The position numbers and the translations under genes are program-made. A DNA stretch of 64,000 nucleotides from Streptomyces filipinensis (GTDB lineage: Bacteria > Actinomycetota > Actinomycetes > Streptomycetales > Streptomycetaceae): assembly GCF_014649495.1 (NCBI RefSeq), contig NZ_BMTD01000019.1, forward strand, positions 62,001-126,000, in the 5' to 3' direction. The notes below the pieces were generated by a model. The model worked only from the letters and a program-made list of their open reading frames with translations, was not told the DNA's origin and did no database searches. Positions 8,283-15,284 of this stretch are shown piece after piece; position 1 is the first letter of the stretch; each line of letters opens with the position of its first letter.

Positions 8283-9023
8283 GTGTCGTCATCCGAGAAC
8301 CAAGGAATCCCCGAGATCCCCGTCTCTCTCACCCCGCAGCAGGCCGCCTCCGGAACGGTCCTCAGACTGCCGCCGGGCGCGGGCGTACCGCCCGTGCGCA
8401 TACCTCCGGTCCGCGACGGCGACCTCGTGCGGCTGCGCACCGGCGACCGCGAGGTGCACCTGCGGATCCGCGTCACGCCGGCCGCCGCCGGAGCGGGCTC
8501 CGAGAAGAAGCAGGGCCTCGCCTGCCTGGGTGTGATCGGTGTCGTCGCCGTCGTCGTGCTGCTGCTGGTCCTCACGAACCGCGGCAGCGGCGACGACACG
8601 GCAGGGGACACGCTCAGCTCGTCGCCGTACTCACCGTCGTACCCGACCGCCACGGCGACCGGCGAGCCGTACAGCAGCGCTCCGGACACGAGCGACCCGT
8701 ACAGCGGCGACCCGTACGGCACCGACGACCCCTATGGCACCCCGAGCCCGGACCCGAGCCCCTACACCTCGGGCACCTGCCTCAACGGCACCCTGCCCGA
8801 CTCCACCACCGCGCAGTCGGTCAGCGGCGTGGATGAGGTCTCCTGCTCCGCGTCCGACGCGCACTACAAGGTGATCGAGACCATCCCGCTGACCTCGGAC
8901 ATGAGCCGCTGCAACGACAACCCCCGGACCGAGTACGCCTTCTCCTCCCGCTACACGATCAACGGGGCGACCATGAACGAGTACGTCTACTGCCTGGTCG
9001 GCCTCGGGTCGTACGCCCGCTGA
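8283..9023 (+). CDS. LppU/SCO3897-like single-pass membrane protein
   Basis: A 246-residue protein starting at GTG 8283, chosen for AGGAG seven bases upstream rather than the ATG at 8253. The cytoplasmic N-terminal part (about residues 20-70, GTVLRLPPGAGVPPVRIP) resembles the substrate-binding segment of DnaJ-type proteins. One membrane helix follows (LGVIGVVAVVVLLLVL, near residue 85-105), then a Ser/Pro/Tyr-rich linker and an extracellular domain with four cysteines. I recognise the layout from Streptomyces proteins annotated LppU/SCO3897; the function is unknown. The Ser/Thr kinase gene begins 40 bases downstream on the same strand, so the two may be linked in membrane signalling. Confidence 0.7.
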   Translation: MSSSENQGIPEIPVSLTPQQAASGTVLRLPPGAGVPPVRIPPVRDGDLVRLRTGDREVHLRIRVTPAAAGAGSEKKQGLACLGVIGVVAVVVLLLVLTNRGSGDDTAGDTLSSSPYSPSYPTATATGEPYSSAPDTSDPYSGDPYGTDDPYGTPSPDPSPYTSGTCLNGTLPDSTTAQSVSGVDEVSCSASDAHYKVIETIPLTSDMSRCNDNPRTEYAFSSRYTINGATMNEYVYCLVGLGSYAR

Positions 9024-9063
9024 AGCAGCGTGCAGGAAGCCGGCCGACCTATGGGGGAAAGAG

Positions 9064-10992
9064 TTGAACGGGGAACAGTACGGGGTCGAGCCGCTGGAGG
9101 AGGGCGATCCCCGGCGGATCGGACCGATCCCGCTCGTCGGGCGGCTCGGGGCCGGTGGCATGGGACGGGTCTACCTCGGTGTGCACAAGGGGCGGTACGC
9201 CGCCGTGAAGCAGGTCCTGCCGTCGGTCGTCGGCGAGGACAAGGACTTCGTCCGCCGCTTCGGGCACGAGCTGGACAACCTCTCGCGGCTGCCCGCCGGG
9301 GCCACCGCGCCGCTGCTCGCCGGGGACCGGGACGCCCGGCCGCCGTGGTTCGCCACCGCGTACGTTCCCGGGCTGACGCTGCGCGAGGCGGTCGAGGCGC
9401 ACGGCGGGCCGCTGCCGGCCGAGTCGCTGTGGCTGCTGCTGCGGGAGGCGGCGGTGGGGCTGGCGGCGGTGCACGGGCTGGACATGGTGCACCGGGACGT
9501 GAAGCCGTCCAACGTCATGCTGACCCTCGACGGGGTCACCCTCATCGACTTCGGGGTCGCGCGGGCCGCCGAGCAGAGCCGGCTGACCCGGACCGGCATG
9601 GTGGTCGGCACCCCGGCCTACATGTCTCCCGAACAGGCCTCCGGCGCCCGCCGGCTGACGGGCGCCGTGGACGTCTTCGCGCTCGGGTCCGTGGTGGCGT
9701 ACGCGGGGAGCGGACGGCCGCCGTTCGGCGACGAGTCCGGGCACGGGGTGCTGTACCGGATCGTGCACGAGCGGCCCGACCTGGCGGAACTGCGCGCCCT
9801 CGACCCGGAGTTGGCGTCCGTGGTCGCCTCCTGCCTGGACAAGGACCCCGAGGGCCGGCCCAGCGCGGCCGAACTCCTCGACCTGACCGCCGGCCACGCC
9901 CCCTCCGGGCCGCCCCGATGGCCCACGGGCCTCACCGAACTCCTCACGTCCCGGACGGACTTCGCGACCCGGGTTCCGGAGCCGGACCCGGACGGGGAAG
10001 CCGGGCCGGGCTCCGAGGGGGCTGGGCCGGGCGGTGGGCGTGCGGAGGGTGAGGTCGTCGTGCGGCCCGGTGGGCGCCGCCGCGAGCGGGAGCGGCGCGG
10101 CCGGCGCGTGCTGGTCGCCGTCGTGCCGATCGTGGCCGGCGCCGGTGTCGCGACCCTCGCCTTCCAGCTGGCGCCGTACGCCACGGACGCTCACCGCGCC
10201 GGTGCCGCCGGCACCCCGGGCGCCTCCGTCTCCGCCCCGGCCGATCCTGCCCCCGGCACCTCCTCGGCGAGCCCCTCCGGGACGCCCGGGCCGAGCGGGA
10301 GGGGCGCGGGGAAGAAGGGCTCCGCCGCACCGGCGGGCGCGGAGAAGAAGCACGGGGAGAGCGGGGCGCACGGGGCGAAGGGCGGCACCACGGATGACCG
10401 GCAGAGCGGGACGGGCGGCTCCGGTGGCGGATCCGGCACCGGGAGCGGAGGGAGCGGAGCCGGCGCAGGGGGCGCGGGGAGTGACAGGAGCGGCGAGGGC
10501 GGCGGCTCCGGACCGGGGCCCGGCGGCTCCGGCAGCTCCGGTGGGTCAAGCGGCTCCGGCAGCTCCGGTGGGTCAAGCGGCTCCGGCAGCTCCGGGGGGT
10601 CCGGTGGCTCGACCGGAGGGGGCGGTGGTTCCGGCGCGTTCCGGCTGAAGAACGGCGAGAACGGCAAGTGCCTGATCCAGGTCTACGGCTCCTCGGCCCT
10701 CGGCGACTGCTCCGACTCGACGGCCCGCTGGACCTTCCGCAGCGCCGCCGGCGGCAGCGTCAAGGTCGTCAACGTCTCGACCGGCGCCTGCCTGAGTGCC
10801 AACGGCAACGGCCAGGCCGTCTTCGCCGGCGACTGCGCGCAGGGCGGTGGCAACCTCCGCTGGACGACCGGCTCCGGCGCCTCGCTGCGCACGGTCTTCG
10901 ACGGCGGCTGTCTCGACCTCGCGTTCGGCGGCGGCGTGGCCGAGGCGAGCTGCCAGTCGGGGGCGTCCTCGCAGCGCTGGGCCCGGACCTGA
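9064..10992 (+). CDS. Transmembrane Ser/Thr protein kinase with extracellular ricin-type beta-trefoil
   Basis: A 642-residue PknB-type kinase starting at TTG 9064 behind GGGGGAAAG. The cytoplasmic kinase domain shows the glycine loop GRLGAGGMGRVYLG (27-39), catalytic K49, HRDVKPSN (143-150) and DFG (162-164). A membrane helix lies near residues 347-367. A long Gly/Ser linker (about 440-525) encoded by repetitive DNA leads to a C-terminal domain of about 115 residues with the repeated GxCL and QRW/ARW pattern of a ricin-type carbohydrate-binding beta-trefoil. A sugar-sensing kinase is a natural hypothesis. It lies just downstream of the LppU-like gene and is convergent with the paired-motif genes. 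Confidence 0.88.
   Translation: MNGEQYGVEPLEEGDPRRIGPIPLVGRLGAGGMGRVYLGVHKGRYAAVKQVLPSVVGEDKDFVRRFGHELDNLSRLPAGATAPLLAGDRDARPPWFATAYVPGLTLREAVEAHGGPLPAESLWLLLREAAVGLAAVHGLDMVHRDVKPSNVMLTLDGVTLIDFGVARAAEQSRLTRTGMVVGTPAYMSPEQASGARRLTGAVDVFALGSVVAYAGSGRPPFGDESGHGVLYRIVHERPDLAELRALDPELASVVASCLDKDPEGRPSAAELLDLTAGHAPSGPPRWPTGLTELLTSRTDFATRVPEPDPDGEAGPGSEGAGPGGGRAEGEVVVRPGGRRRERERRGRRVLVAVVPIVAGAGVATLAFQLAPYATDAHRAGAAGTPGASVSAPADPAPGTSSASPSGTPGPSGRGAGKKGSAAPAGAEKKHGESGAHGAKGGTTDDRQSGTGGSGGGSGTGSGGSGAGAGGAGSDRSGEGGGSGPGPGGSGSSGGSSGSGSSGGSSGSGSSGGSGGSTGGGGGSGAFRLKNGENGKCLIQVYGSSALGDCSDSTARWTFRSAAGGSVKVVNVSTGACLSANGNGQAVFAGDCAQGGGNLRWTTGSGASLRTVFDGGCLDLAFGGGVAEASCQSGASSQRWART
10525..10600 (+). repeat. 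27-bp tandem repeat inside the kinase linker
   Basis: A 27-bp unit beginning GGCTCCGGCAGCTCCGGTGG occurs at 10525-10551 and 10552-10578, with a partial third copy after it. It encodes the GSGSSGGSS linker between the kinase membrane helix and the beta-trefoil. Copy number could vary between strains and change linker length. Confidence 0.8.
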
Positions 10993-11012
10993 CGCTGCCG
11001 CCGCCGTGGCGG

Positions 11013-11366
11013 CTATCCGCTGATCATCCCGATGACCGCGCGTACGGCCTCGGCCACCGGCCGGCCCACGGCTCCGACGGTGGCGGCGATCCCGGCGATC
11101 GCCATCAGCGCCCGGTGCCGCTCCTGGGCGGGCACGGCGGCGTCGGGACTGACGGCGGGCAGGGACTCGTCCAGCAGCTGGGCGTCGGGCGCCGGTACCT
11201 GGGTCCGCAACCGGGCGACCAGACCGTTCAGTTCGGCCAGGGCGGCGGCCAGGGCCGGGTCCTGCTGCCCGGCTCCGGGGCCGCCCTGGTTCTTGACGAT
11301 GCCCTGGTTGTTCCGGCCGCCGTACATGTTCACGTTGTCGCCGTAGTAGTGGTTGGTGCCGCTCAT
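11013..11366 (-). CDS. Small helical protein with N-terminal YGDNVNMYGG motif
   Basis: A 117-residue protein. Residues 5-22 carry NHYYGDNVNMYGGRNNQGI, an Asn/Gly/Tyr-rich stretch almost identical to the C-terminus of the protein encoded immediately upstream. The rest is predicted helical: LAAALAELNGLVARLRTQV, then a C-terminal hydrophobic helix LMAIAGIAATVGAVG. There is no signal peptide. The ATG overlaps the upstream stop by four bases (ATGA), so the two are translationally coupled. Similar small Streptomyces proteins are annotated as domains of unknown function. The shared motif suggests hetero- or homotypic assembly through the N-terminus; this is inference. Confidence 0.7.
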   Translation of the reverse strand: MSGTNHYYGDNVNMYGGRNNQGIVKNQGGPGAGQQDPALAAALAELNGLVARLRTQVPAPDAQLLDESLPAVSPDAAVPAQERHRALMAIAGIAATVGAVGRPVAEAVRAVIGMISG

Positions 11367-12070
11367 GCGCCGATCCCCACGTTTCCGCTGCCGCCGTACA
11401 TGTTGACGTTGTCGCCGAAGTAGTAGTTCTTCGGCGAGACGGTGAGGCTCTCCACCAGCACCTTGAACTCGGTGTCCGGATGATCGATGGCGTACGAGAT
11501 CTGGCCGACGATCTGGTCCAGATAGCGCGGGTCCCTGCTGGTGACCAGCGCGGTGGACGTGCCCGAGGTCTCGACCGCGAGGACGTGGTGCGGGGCCGCG
11601 AACAGGACGGAGAGCATGTCGATGAGGAAGAAGATCTCGGCGAGGATCGCCGCGATCCACACGAAGGTGACATAGCCGGCCATGCTGGAGTGCTGCGAGG
11701 TCTGTTCCCCGCCGTTGTCCAGCACGCGGGCGGGCAGGCTGGGCAGCATCGCGATGAACCCGACGGCCAGCGTCCCCGCGGTGTACCGCAGGAACCGCAG
11801 CACCGCCTCCTTGCGCCTGGGCTGCAGGACGAAGGTGTAGACGCGGGCGATGTTCGCCAGCGGGTACACAGCCGCGCCGATCCACAGGATCCGCTTGCTG
11901 ACCCGCAGATCGAGCCGGGAAGGACCCGGACGGGCCGGCGGCGCGGGGACGTCCGGCGGGTGCGGCGTGGCGCCGGGCGCCGCGGGCGGTGCAGCGGGCG
12001 CTTCCTGCGGCGGGGCGGGTGCGGTCGGCGGATCCTGGGTCGGGCGCTCGGGTGGCGGGCCGGTCTGCAT
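11363..12070 (-). CDS. Membrane protein with C-terminal YGDNVNMYGG motif (DUF6232-like)
   Basis: A 235-residue protein: a proline-rich N-terminal tail of about 48 residues, then four hydrophobic segments between about residues 60 and 160 (ILWIGAAVYPLANIARVYTF, TLAVGFIAMLPSL, YVTFVWIAAILAEIFFLIDM). A C-terminal soluble part (VETSGTSTALVTSRD) recalls DUF6232-type proteins. The last 20 residues end in YYFGDNVNMYGGSGNVGI, matching the N-terminus of the downstream protein. The ATG at 12070 lies in a region with three copies of a CTGACCAC box. A membrane-anchored partner for the small protein encoded downstream is likely; no biochemical function can be assigned. Confidence 0.7.
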   Translation of the reverse strand: MQTGPPPERPTQDPPTAPAPPQEAPAAPPAAPGATPHPPDVPAPPARPGPSRLDLRVSKRILWIGAAVYPLANIARVYTFVLQPRRKEAVLRFLRYTAGTLAVGFIAMLPSLPARVLDNGGEQTSQHSSMAGYVTFVWIAAILAEIFFLIDMLSVLFAAPHHVLAVETSGTSTALVTSRDPRYLDQIVGQISYAIDHPDTEFKVLVESLTVSPKNYYFGDNVNMYGGSGNVGIGA

Positions 12071-12084
12071 CTGCTTCTGTCCCC

Positions 12085-12166
12085 CAGTGGTCAGGCGGTC
12101 CCTGGCAACTCACTGACCACCATTAACAACGCCCCGGGTGCGTGATGGCAAGCCGTCAGTGGTCAG
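12085..12166. promoter_or_regulatory. Three CAGTGGTCAG boxes upstream of the paired-motif operon
   Basis: CAGTGGTCAG occurs at 12085-12094 and 12157-12166, and an inverted copy (CACTGACCAC) at 12111-12120, all within the 131 bp between the membrane protein start and the oxidoreductase stop. Three copies of an uncommon decamer in so short a region suggest a regulator binding site. No regulator is assigned. Confidence 0.5.
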
Positions 12167-12201
12167 CAAGTGCCGGTTGTGCGAGGGGAATTGAGGCCGG
12201 C

Positions 12202-13176
12202 TCAGTCCGTGACCCGCAGCAGCAGCTTCCCCGTGCTCGACCGTCCCCCCATCAGCCGGTGCGCCCGCGCCGCCTCCGCCAGGGGGAACTCGGCCGTCAC
12301 CGGCAGTGTCACCGTCCCGTCGGCCGCCTTGGCGAACGCCTGCTCCGACAGCCGGCGCAGCACGTCCGGCGCCGTACCGGCCAGGGTCAGGATGGAGAAG
12401 CCGGACACCGAGACGCCGCGCGGGTACAGCTCGGGCTGGCCCACGCTCCACGGCTCGGCTCCGCTCGCGTTGCCGAAGGAGACCAGGCGCCCGAAGACGG
12501 CCAGCGAGGCCAGTCCGGCGCGCAGGGTGTCGCCGCCGACGGGGTCCAGGACCAGGTCGGCGCCCCGTCCGCCGGTCGCCTCGCGCACCCGCTCCTGGAA
12601 GGCGCCGACGAACACCTCGTCGTACCCGTGGTCCTTGGCGTGGGCGGCCTTCGCGGCCGAGGACACCACGCCGTACACCGCCCCGGCGCCCGCGGCGCGG
12701 GCCAGTTGGCCGACCGCCGTGCCGATGCCGCCGGCCGCGCCCTGCACCAGGACCGACTCGCCGGGCTGGAGCCGGCCGACGGTGTGGACGAGGGCGTACG
12801 CCGTGGGCAGCACCGCGGGCAGGGTCGCGGCGGTGCGCAGGTCCAGGCCGGAGGGGACCGGGAAGACGGTGGCCGCCTCGGTCACCGTCACCTCCGCGTA
12901 GGCGCCGCCCTCCGTGAGCGCCATCACCTCCTGGCCGACGGTGAGGTCCGTGACGCCGGCGCCGAGCGCGCGGACGCGGCCGGAGACCTCCACGCCGGGG
13001 ACGTAGGGCAGCGCGGGTACCCGGTAGCCCTCGGAACGGGCCTTCAGGTCGGCGAAGTTCACCCCGGTATAGGCCACGTCGATGCTCACCTGCCCGGGGC
13101 CGGGCTCCGGCGCCGGGGCCGTCACCAGCCGCAGCACCTCGGGACCGCCGTACTCCTGGAACTCCACCGCGCGCAT
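12202..13176 (-). CDS. Zinc-independent quinone oxidoreductase (MDR family)
   Basis: A 324-residue medium-chain dehydrogenase/reductase of the NADPH:quinone reductase type. The N-terminal GroES-like half begins MRAVEFQEYGGPEVL. The nucleotide-binding motif GAAGGIGTAVGQLA lies at 146-159, the AAxGGxG type found in quinone oxidoreductases. The catalytic-zinc cysteine of alcohol dehydrogenases is absent. It should reduce quinones or enones with NADPH. It is transcribed divergently from an ArsR-family gene, with an imperfect inverted repeat between them, so it is probably that regulator's target and part of an electrophile or quinone stress response. Confidence 0.9.
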   Translation of the reverse strand: MRAVEFQEYGGPEVLRLVTAPAPEPGPGQVSIDVAYTGVNFADLKARSEGYRVPALPYVPGVEVSGRVRALGAGVTDLTVGQEVMALTEGGAYAEVTVTEAATVFPVPSGLDLRTAATLPAVLPTAYALVHTVGRLQPGESVLVQGAAGGIGTAVGQLARAAGAGAVYGVVSSAAKAAHAKDHGYDEVFVGAFQERVREATGGRGADLVLDPVGGDTLRAGLASLAVFGRLVSFGNASGAEPWSVGQPELYPRGVSVSGFSILTLAGTAPDVLRRLSEQAFAKAADGTVTLPVTAEFPLAEAARAHRLMGGRSSTGKLLLRVTD

Positions 13177-13201
13177 GCCGTACTCCCGGCTCCACTCGAC
13201 T

Positions 13202-13247
13202 GTTCAATCAAAAGCGAACACCCGTGAGTGTATGGTTTTCATCGAAC
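13202..13247. promoter_or_regulatory. Inverted repeat between the oxidoreductase and ArsR genes
   Basis: GTTCAATCAAAAG (13202-13214) and GTTTTCATCGAAC (13235-13247) form an imperfect dyad with 10 of 13 positions matching. Inside it sits ACAC-N6-GTGT (13218-13231). It lies between the divergent starts at 13176 and 13299 and is a good candidate operator for the ArsR-type regulator. Confidence 0.6.
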
Positions 13248-13298
13248 ACTCGGCAAGCCCCCGCACGGGGACGACGGAGAAAGAGGGAGGGGACGCAC

Positions 13299-13622
13299 GT
13301 GACCGCCAGCAGTCACCGGACCGCCCCGGACCACACCCACCCCGACGACGTCCCGGTGCAGACGGCCCTGGCCGCCCTCGCCGACCCCGTACGCCTCGTC
13401 CTCGTCAGGGAGCTGGCCGGCTCCGCCGACTGGAGCCGCAGCTGCGGCAGCTTCGACGTACCGGTGGGCAAGGCCGCCCTCAGCCACCACTTCTCGGTGC
13501 TGCGCGGCGCCGGGCTGGTGGAACAGCGCGACGAGGGCCCCAAGCGGGTCAACCGGCTGCGCCGGGCGGAGTTCGACGCCCGCTTCCCCGGGCTGCTGGA
13601 CCTGGTCCTCCGGGACGACTGA
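13299..13622 (+). CDS. ArsR-family winged-helix regulator
   Basis: A 107-residue winged-helix protein starting at GTG 13299 behind GGGAGGGG; the upstream GTG at 13224 lacks a ribosome site. The helix-turn-helix reads LAALADPVRLVLVREL followed by GKAALSHHFSVLRGAGLVEQ. The family usually represses until metal, thiol or redox signals release it. One cysteine (SRSCGSF) is available for redox sensing; no metal-binding CxC is seen. The divergent quinone oxidoreductase is the probable target, as in many DUF24/ArsR and MDR pairs. Confidence 0.85.
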   Translation: MTASSHRTAPDHTHPDDVPVQTALAALADPVRLVLVRELAGSADWSRSCGSFDVPVGKAALSHHFSVLRGAGLVEQRDEGPKRVNRLRRAEFDARFPGLLDLVLRDD

Positions 13623-13740
13623 CCCGGCGGCCGGGCGGCTGAGCCACGGGCATCGGCGGCGCCGACGGGCCCACTCGCTCGGTGGCCTCGATCGTGCCGA
13701 ACGCCACGAACTCCGCCGGCTTCAGCGCCGTCAGCTCCAA

Positions 13741-14019
13741 TCAGGTGTCCCGGTCGTCCTTGCCGAGGGACTTGAGGAACTCGGGATTGTCGTCGGGCGC
13801 GACCCAGGCGGCGGCGGAACCGCCGGGCCGGGCCTGCCGCGCCCGGCCGGTGATCAGCCAGGCGACCGGGCCGACCAGCACCTCGCCGAAGAGCAGGATG
13901 ACGACCACCCACACCACCTTCGGCAGATGCCGCACCTCTTCCTCGGGGGTGTTCAGACAGTCCACGAAGGCGTAGATCCACAGGGCCAGGACCAGCAGGA
14001 ACGGCAGATACCTGAGCAT
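13741..14019 (-). CDS. PLDc_N-domain small membrane protein
   Basis: A 92-residue protein with two hydrophobic helices, LRYLPFLLVLALWIYAFVDC and KVVWVVVILLFGEVLVGPVAWL, separated by a short loop with NTPEEEVRHLPK. This is the PLDc_N (phospholipase D N-terminal-like) module common as stand-alone small proteins in actinobacteria. The C-terminal tail is cytoplasmic and ends DNPEFLKSLGKDD. No catalytic HKD motif is present, so it is not a phospholipase. Its function is unknown. The ATG at 14019 is the only good start. Confidence 0.8.
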   Translation of the reverse strand: MLRYLPFLLVLALWIYAFVDCLNTPEEEVRHLPKVVWVVVILLFGEVLVGPVAWLITGRARQARPGGSAAAWVAPDDNPEFLKSLGKDDRDT

Positions 14020-14133
14020 GGCGTGGGATCCCCCGACGAAGTGAGACGGCCCCGGTGACCGGGCCAGGGTAGCGGGTGGCCATGATGGATGCTTCATGAT
14101 CGCTGCCCGGGGACCGGGGGAGAGGCGGCTGCG

Positions 14134-14622
14134 ATGAGGACGCGTGCGCGCAGGAGGCGGGCGGCGGCCGCGCTGGCCGCCGGGGGGCTGGCCCTCGGCG
14201 GTGTGCTGGTCGCCCGGGAGCTGGCCTCGCCGGTGTTCGGCATGCGGCAGGGGCCGCTGGCGAAGGACCCGGCATGCGCCCGGATCGCCGCGCACTACCC
14301 GGACCGCCTGGACGGCGACCGGCGCGACCCGGTCAGTTACGAGGGACTCACGGCCTGGGGCCACGGGCGGGTGCGCCTGCGCTGCGGCCTCAACCCGCCC
14401 GCCGGGACGAAGGACCCGTGCATCGCCGTGAACGGCGTCGACTGGGTGCTGCGCGAGACCGCCGCGCGCGACGGACACGACCTCCTCGTCACCTACGGCC
14501 GCCGGCCCGCCGTCGAGATCACGCTCGCGGACTCGGTACGGCAGACCGACACCGTGCTGATGCGGCTGAGCCGACTGGTCGCGCCGGTGCGGCAGACCGA
14601 CCACTGCCTGGCCGCCCACTGA
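14134..14622 (+). CDS. DUF3515-like secreted or membrane-anchored protein
   Basis: A 162-residue protein starting at ATG 14134 behind GGGGAGAGG; the track frame opens earlier at 14089 without a ribosome site. A twin-arginine-rich N-terminus (RTRARRRR) precedes one hydrophobic segment (ALAAGGLALGGVLV). The exported part carries AWGHGRVRLRCGL, PPAGTKDPCIAVNGVDWVL and a conserved-looking cysteine pattern typical of DUF3515 proteins. No function is known. The lipoprotein thioredoxin gene is convergent, with seven bases between the stops. Confidence 0.7.
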   Translation: MRTRARRRRAAAALAAGGLALGGVLVARELASPVFGMRQGPLAKDPACARIAAHYPDRLDGDRRDPVSYEGLTAWGHGRVRLRCGLNPPAGTKDPCIAVNGVDWVLRETAARDGHDLLVTYGRRPAVEITLADSVRQTDTVLMRLSRLVAPVRQTDHCLAAH

Positions 14623-14629
14623 GCCGCGC

Positions 14630-15196
14630 TCAGCGCGTCCGGTGCGTCTTCTCGGCGAGCAGCGGGCGCGTGATCGTGCGCACGTCCGCCTCGCTGAGCC
14701 TGACCAGGCCCTGCGCGGCGACCTTCCCGTCCCGGTCGATGAACAGCGTGTACGGCAGCGTCGACGTCTGGTACTTGGCGGGCAGCCGGTGGACGAGCTG
14801 CCGGCTGCCGGGGTCGTGCAGGCTCGGGTAGGCCAGCCGGTGATCGCCGGCGAACGCCCGGCCCTGGGACCGGTCGGCGTCGGTGTCCACGCCCAGCACC
14901 TGGACGCCCTTGGCCGCCAGGTGCCGCTGGGCCTCGGAGAGTTCGGGCGCCTCGGCACGGCAGGGGCCGCACCAGGCGGCCCAGACGTTGAGGACGACGA
15001 CCTTGCCGCGATAGTCGGACAGCCTGATCCGGCCGCCGTCGAGCGCGGTGCCGGCGAGGTCGGGGGCGGCCTCACGGTCGGCGGCCGCGAAGCGGCGCAC
15101 CGGGGACGGGGCGGAGCCGGCCGTGTCCTGCGGGGGCGCGCACGCGGCGAGCGCGAACAGCGGGACCAGGAGCCGTAACACGCGACGACGTCTCAT
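14630..15196 (-). CDS. TlpA-family thioredoxin-like lipoprotein
   Basis: A 188-residue exported thiol-disulfide protein. The start at ATG 15196 gives a lipoprotein signal (LRLLVPLFALAAC, lipobox LAAC, C19). The thioredoxin fold follows with active-site WCGPC (C76, C79), GVQVLGVDTD and the cis-Pro region TSTLPYTLFID. It resembles the ResA-like protein at the left edge but carries a lipid anchor. It could reduce other exported cysteine proteins or be a second cytochrome c maturation reductant. It is divergent from the UbiD-like gene, with 88 bp between starts. Confidence 0.88.
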   Translation of the reverse strand: MRRRRVLRLLVPLFALAACAPPQDTAGSAPSPVRRFAAADREAAPDLAGTALDGGRIRLSDYRGKVVVLNVWAAWCGPCRAEAPELSEAQRHLAAKGVQVLGVDTDADRSQGRAFAGDHRLAYPSLHDPGSRQLVHRLPAKYQTSTLPYTLFIDRDGKVAAQGLVRLSEADVRTITRPLLAEKTHRTR

Positions 15197-15284
15197 GATC
15201 GCCGAGTATCCCAGCCGCGCCGCACCCCCGGCCCGGCAGGGGTGGGCGCAGGGACGAAGGGGTAGGTCGGCGATACTTGACCCC

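Noticed and set aside
13549..13740. 63-codon minus-strand frame in phase with and just after the PLDc_N gene stop (begins LELTALKPAEFVAFGTIEA)
   Set aside because: Its first 40 codons have coding-like third positions, so it could be a gene remnant or read-through product, but there is no ribosome site, the end overlaps the ArsR gene and I recognise no family.
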